64,000 nucleotides of DNA, from the NCBI RefSeq assembly GCF_036670025.1, contig NZ_CP137640.1, positions 5,800,001 to 5,864,000 on the forward strand. Reading direction: 5' to 3'. Shown in pieces: positions 60,688 through 64,000 of this stretch. Below the pieces are notes generated by a model. That model had not been told where the DNA came from. It saw only the letters and a program-made list of their open reading frames with translations, and did not search any database. Each line of letters starts with the position of its first letter. The stretch's first letter is position 1. Source of the stretch: Bacillus_BD oryzisoli (GTDB taxonomy: Bacteria > Bacillota > Bacilli > Bacillales > Cytobacillaceae). Both the position numbers and the translations under genes were made by a program.

Positions 60688-62271
60688 TTATATTCGAACA
60701 GCTCCTGGCTTTCCATTCTCAACTATAAATGATGCACGATTTGAAATAGGTGCACCTGGCATTGTAACATGAGGAACAACCATAAAATCGGCACGCAATT
60801 GTTCTGGTGTAAGCTGACAACGTACATATCCACGCTGATTATTCATCCATTTGACATGCGGATTTTCAGACATGATATCGATACCTGCTTGATCCATATC
60901 TTTTCCGTCTCCACCTGATGAAATACTTGTACCGACAAATTCCGTAGCTAAAGTACGGGAATCTAGATTAAAAAAGTCTTCTTTCAAGTCGTTGACCCAA
61001 TTTCGATGAGAGTCGCCCGTAATAACAACCACATTGTTTAGATCGTTTTCTGTTATACAGTTAAATAAGCGATCTCGATTAGCTACATATCCGTTCCAGT
61101 TATCAGTAGCAAACTCATAACCTTCCCCTAATTTCGTGTCACGTTGAGCCATGAGTACTTGCTGAGCGAGAATATTCCAATGGGCATTGGAACGACTAAG
61201 CCCATCATAAAGCCAGCTCTCTTGCACTTCCCCCATCATGGTCTTGTTGGGGTCTAATCGATCGGAGGTAGTATTCGTCCGATATTGTCTAGTATCTAAA
61301 ACATTAAATTCAGCGAGATTGCCAAAATTGAAACGACGATAGACCTGCATATCAATACCAGAAGGAAGCGCAGAACGTCTTAGCGGCATATGTTCATAAT
61401 AGGCTTGAAAGGCTGCTTCCCTTCGTGCCAAAAATTCTTCTTTTGAGGCGTACTTATTCGGATAATTTGTTGCATCGCCCCCAAAGTTGTTCTCCAGTTC
61501 ATGATCATCAAGAGTCACGATCCATGGGAACACTGCATGGGCTGCCTGAAGCGACGGATCACTCTTATACTGACCATATCGAACCCGGTAGTCTTCTAAA
61601 GTAAAGATCTCCTTTGCAGGCACATGCCCTCTTCCAATCGTTCCTTGACCACCATTCTCATAAATATAGTCACCAAGGAAAATAACAAGGTCTAGATCTT
61701 CTTTCACCATATGATCGTAAGCTGTGTAATAGCCTGCAGGAACATTCTGACAAGAGGCAAAAGCAAAATTTAACTGGTCCAGTTGGCTCCCATAAGCTGG
61801 GGCTGTTTTGGTTTTTCCTACCGGACTGAAGTCATTACCTGACTTAAATCGGTAGTAATATTCTTTTCCAGGTTCCAACCCATATACTTCAGCATGAATG
61901 GAATAGGCATAGTCAGGGGTTGCAACTTCATGACCTCTTTTAACAATCGTCTTGAACTGTTCATCTACAGCTACTTCCCATTTAACGATAACCTCTTCTT
62001 CAGTCATTCCTCCAAGACCATCTGCTGCTAGAGGATCTGGAGCAAGTCTTGTCCATAACACAACACTCTCCGGTAATGGGTCCCCTGATGCAACTCCTAA
62101 TGTGAAAGGATAGCTAGGAAACTTAGCTGCCGCTGCTTCCTTTTCCCCAATTGAGAAAGGAATCGTCATTCCTATCGTTACAGCAACTGCCGCCTTGCTA
62201 GAGGCTCCTAGAAAATTTCTTCTGCTTATCTTTGATCCTATTCCATGTTCATTATTGTTCAATTTTGTCAC
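60688..62271 (-). CDS. phoD: Alkaline phosphatase D, PhoD
   Basis: 527 aa. Tat signal SRRNFLGASSKAAVAVTIGM (residues 16-35). N-terminal PhoD domain (FPSYPFTLGVASGDPLPESV, VVLWTRLAPDP), then the metallophosphatase-like core with FASCQNVPAGYYTAYDHM, VIFLGDYIYENG (metal ligands), WIVTLDDHELENNF and VVITGDSHRNWVNDL. The Cys in ASCQN is an iron ligand in B. subtilis PhoD, a Ca/Fe phosphodiesterase/phosphatase. The start has a GGAG site. No tatA/tatC follows within the window. Upstream TTNACA-like repeats are too weak to claim. Confidence 0.93.
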   Translation of the reverse strand: MTKLNNNEHGIGSKISRRNFLGASSKAAVAVTIGMTIPFSIGEKEAAAAKFPSYPFTLGVASGDPLPESVVLWTRLAPDPLAADGLGGMTEEEVIVKWEVAVDEQFKTIVKRGHEVATPDYAYSIHAEVYGLEPGKEYYYRFKSGNDFSPVGKTKTAPAYGSQLDQLNFAFASCQNVPAGYYTAYDHMVKEDLDLVIFLGDYIYENGGQGTIGRGHVPAKEIFTLEDYRVRYGQYKSDPSLQAAHAVFPWIVTLDDHELENNFGGDATNYPNKYASKEEFLARREAAFQAYYEHMPLRRSALPSGIDMQVYRRFNFGNLAEFNVLDTRQYRTNTTSDRLDPNKTMMGEVQESWLYDGLSRSNAHWNILAQQVLMAQRDTKLGEGYEFATDNWNGYVANRDRLFNCITENDLNNVVVITGDSHRNWVNDLKEDFFNLDSRTLATEFVGTSISSGGDGKDMDQAGIDIMSENPHVKWMNNQRGYVRCQLTPEQLRADFMVVPHVTMPGAPISNRASFIVENGKPGAVRI

Positions 62272-62823
62272 TCCTTGTACAAATATAAGCTATAATCAAG
62301 TCTGTATTAGCTAGTAAATACTCGTTTCAACTAGATCAAGAATTCTTTTTTTTGTGTGAAAAATGCACGACGAATGAGAGTATAGTAATCTCTAAGGATG
62401 TGTTTGTTTAACTCTTTCAAACTATGAATCTAAAACGGAAATAACAATTACTGATTTACGAAATATTTTTTCTGAATTTTCATTTTTTTATAGGCTTATT
62501 TAACCCTTTAAATAAAATAGTACTTTAGTTAATTTTTGAATTTCCTTTATTTTGTGGCCGGCGGCTTTACTTATTTCAGTAAATCTCTGAAGGATAAAGG
62601 GGTATTAATTGATCAAGTAATCATTTCAACCCAAGTATGATTATTAAGGACAATCAATCCTATTTATTGGGTTTTATATTTTGCTAGCCTCTCTAGAGTA
62701 TCAAAGTTTTATATACATCTAATTAATATATGTAAAAATGTAATAAATTTCTTATTAAATTTTGTAAAAAGTCATAAGATTTACAATTAATTCGTCGTAT
62801 TCTGTTAATTTATTTCCACTTGG

Positions 62824-62930
62824 TTTTGAAACGCGGCGACGGTCCTGATGTTTCATAAAAGCCCTGCATAGTTTTCTCTCCATATGGCCTTTCCTGTTAA
62901 TGAAACGCGAGAACCGTCCCCATGTTTCTC
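62824..62930. repeat. Family-B dispersed inverted repeat, long form
   Basis: GAAACGCGGCGACGGTCCTG ... GAAACGCGAGAACCGTCCCC with a spacer (CCCTGCATAGTTTTCTCTCC, ATATGGCCTTTCC) nearly the same as in 11915-12014. Confidence 0.85.
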
Positions 62931-62986
62931 TTCTTAATGTCATGGACTCCCAAATGGAAGTGTCCGTAATCAAGGAAGAAATGAAA

Positions 62987-63086
62987 AAGTAGACCTAGAA
63001 CGTTCAATGACCAGGTCTACTTCAAACAATTACTACGATTAAAGAAACACGTAAATCATATTGAGGATTTTTCGGGGAGTAACCAC
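62987..63086. repeat. Composite repeat: hairpin plus family A
   Basis: AAGTAGACCTAG ... CCAGGTCTACTT, leader CAAACAATTACTACGATTAA and a shortened core CATATTGAGGATTTTTCGGG then GAGTAACC. Confidence 0.8.
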
Positions 63087-63149
63087 ATTCCTATGAGACA
63101 CCATTCCCATGGAAATAACAAATGAACCGTCACGACGCTTCCCATTATT

Positions 63150-64000
63150 TTATTGGTTATTTTTAACTTCATTTAAGATGATGTCCAGAGTTTGTTTTGT
63201 GGAGTTGATCATTTTTTCATAGATGCTTAAAATTGACTGCCCGTAGGTTGTGCCAGGAACAGCCCACTTTCCATTTAAGGCTGTCCATGTGGAAGCAGAT
63301 CCTCTTTTTACAAAGTGGAAACGGGGATCAACCAGAGGGTATTTATCTAGTAATGGTTGTGTTGTAGCGTACGCGTAAAGGTGTTGAATGTGAGCAAGAA
63401 CTCCTTCCTCTGGTGTTGTAAAACTTGCACCTGAATTACTAGGCCCTGTAGCTCCTATTCCGGCAAAATTGTTTTGTTCAGGTTTAACGATTCCAGTAAA
63501 CCGGAAATAGTTTGTTTCGTGTAAGGCCTGGGAAAAAGCAACATCGCCTCTTATTCCATAGTATTCTCCTAAGGTTAAATAGTAGCCTCCTAATTCGGGT
63601 GCGTTTGGATTAACTGATTTTGCAAAACGATTCATTTGTTCTGGGGATAAATAAGTAGGCCCAAGTATAGAGTACCCAGTTGGGACTGATTGTGGTGGAG
63701 GCGTGCTTGAAACTGGTGGTTCTACCATTATGAAGGCATCTGTAATTCCAACGTTATGAACTTCCTGGAGACGGGCTTCCGCATTTGCGCGGCTTGAAAA
63801 AGCACCTGCTTGAACCCGATACCACGTTTCACCAGAAATAGTGGTTGTCACAATAAACGCTTCTATACTCTTTGAGCGAAGGAACGTGACACGATCGTCT
63901 GCGTTTGTTCTTAGTTTGAATGATCCAGCGATTACCTTGTAAATGGTTCCGGGAACTTCAGATTTGGCGTTTAACCCAAATACTTTTGCAATTCCATTTG
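63150..64000 (-). CDS. Secreted glucosaminidase with SPOR domains (partial, 5' end beyond window)
   Basis: The frame is open from the window end to 63150, at least 283 codons. It contains two SPOR-like repeats (VPGTIYKVIAGSFKLRTNAD; GETWYRVQAGAFSSRANAEA) that bind denuded peptidoglycan, a short Pro linker, and a mannosyl-glycoprotein endo-beta-N-acetylglucosaminidase-type domain (LSPEQMNRFAKSVNPNAPEL, GDVAFSQALHETNYFRFTGI, NNFAGIGATGP) with the catalytic Glu in LHETNYF. An internal GTG at 63851 is not a real start because the SPOR domain continues upstream. It is a cell-wall hydrolase, probably an amidase/glucosaminidase autolysin. Confidence 0.85.
   Translation of the reverse strand, partial: NGIAKVFGLNAKSEVPGTIYKVIAGSFKLRTNADDRVTFLRSKSIEAFIVTTTISGETWYRVQAGAFSSRANAEARLQEVHNVGITDAFIMVEPPVSSTPPPQSVPTGYSILGPTYLSPEQMNRFAKSVNPNAPELGGYYLTLGEYYGIRGDVAFSQALHETNYFRFTGIVKPEQNNFAGIGATGPSNSGASFTTPEEGVLAHIQHLYAYATTQPLLDKYPLVDPRFHFVKRGSASTWTALNGKWAVPGTTYGQSILSIYEKMINSTKQTLDIILNEVKNNQ

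Larger units (their letters stand above)
62272..63149. other. 878-bp gap between PhoD and the wall hydrolase, mostly repeats
   Basis: The first half is A/T-rich promoter DNA of phoD without a gene. 62824-62930 and 62987-63086 are repeats described separately. A last family-B trace is near 63092-63145 (GAACCGTCACGACGCTTCCC). Confidence 0.5.

Noticed and set aside
62272..62360. PhoP box upstream of phoD
   Set aside because: TTTACT and AATACA are near each other but off the 11-bp period and far from consensus; not claimed.

Overview
The window looks like a chromosomal stretch of a spore-forming, AT-rich member of the Bacillaceae (a Neobacillus/Cytobacillus/Mesobacillus-like Bacillus). Support: AGGAGG-type ribosome binding sites, a four-gene GerA-type germination operon, a collagen-like exosporium glycoprotein of the BclA/BclB type with a sigma-K-like -10 element, ClpE behind a CtsR box, SR1P peptides, YerD, DUF1292, and Tat-exported PhoD. 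No rRNA or tRNA gene and no complete insertion sequence was seen.

Layout. 0-2.7 kb: aromatic ring-hydroxylating dioxygenase subunits divergent from an alpha/beta hydrolase. 2.9-7.2 kb: glycine-zipper protein, clpE, small membrane protein, DoxX. 7.6-14.9 kb: two glycerophosphodiester phosphodiesterases, acyltransferase, DUF4097 protein, Old Yellow Enzyme. 15-19.7 kb: a catabolic module with catechol 2,3-dioxygenase, ferredoxin, Gfo/Idh/MocA dehydrogenase, KdgT-type permease and a divergent FadR-type regulator; an identical 16-bp site lies upstream of both the dioxygenase and the dehydrogenase. 19.7-23.9 kb: a second, eroded copy of the 2.9-7.2 kb segment, in which clpE is reduced to a scar and a decayed LysR/tannase locus is inserted. 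23.9-29.5 kb: LysM/SH3 wall protein, small membrane proteins, a TPR-type glycosyltransferase. 30-33.4 kb: exosporium collagen gene and a frameshifted galE. 34-42.8 kb: YerD, DUF1292, three SR1P-type peptides, TM2, CPBP protease, SLH/transglycosylase. 43-45 kb: an inverted, deleted copy of the catabolic module. 45.3-49.6 kb: ger operon. 50-64 kb: secreted endonuclease/phosphatase, ArsR regulator, PAS histidine kinase, DUF2294, a tandem-repeat protein, interrupted CitMHS transporter, 5'-nucleotidase, a second DUF1292, PhoD, and a SPOR/glucosaminidase wall hydrolase running off the end.

Two themes join the genes. One is aromatic and plant-derived carbon use: ring hydroxylation, extradiol cleavage, sugar-acid type uptake and a decayed tannase. 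The other is phosphate scavenging from organic phosphate: two GDPDs, the secreted nuclease/phosphatase, 5'-nucleotidase and PhoD. PhoP-type direct repeats precede at least two of these (51268-51305 and 59907-59944).

The most unusual property is the intergenic space. It is full of two families of short dispersed repeats. Family A contains a core like GAAACAAGATTTTTCGGGG followed by a GTCACAGTGAC-like end and is sometimes led by a long hairpin. Family B is an imperfect inverted repeat beginning GAAACGCGGGGACGGTTC. They sit at operon ends, at a duplication edge, around a GC-richer gene, and in one case (gerB) inside the end of a coding sequence. Many genes carry one or two disabling changes (LysR, tannase, galE, CitMHS, a WH-motif membrane protein, the second kdgT). 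Several of these lie in homopolymers, so sequencing error must be excluded before calling them all pseudogenes.
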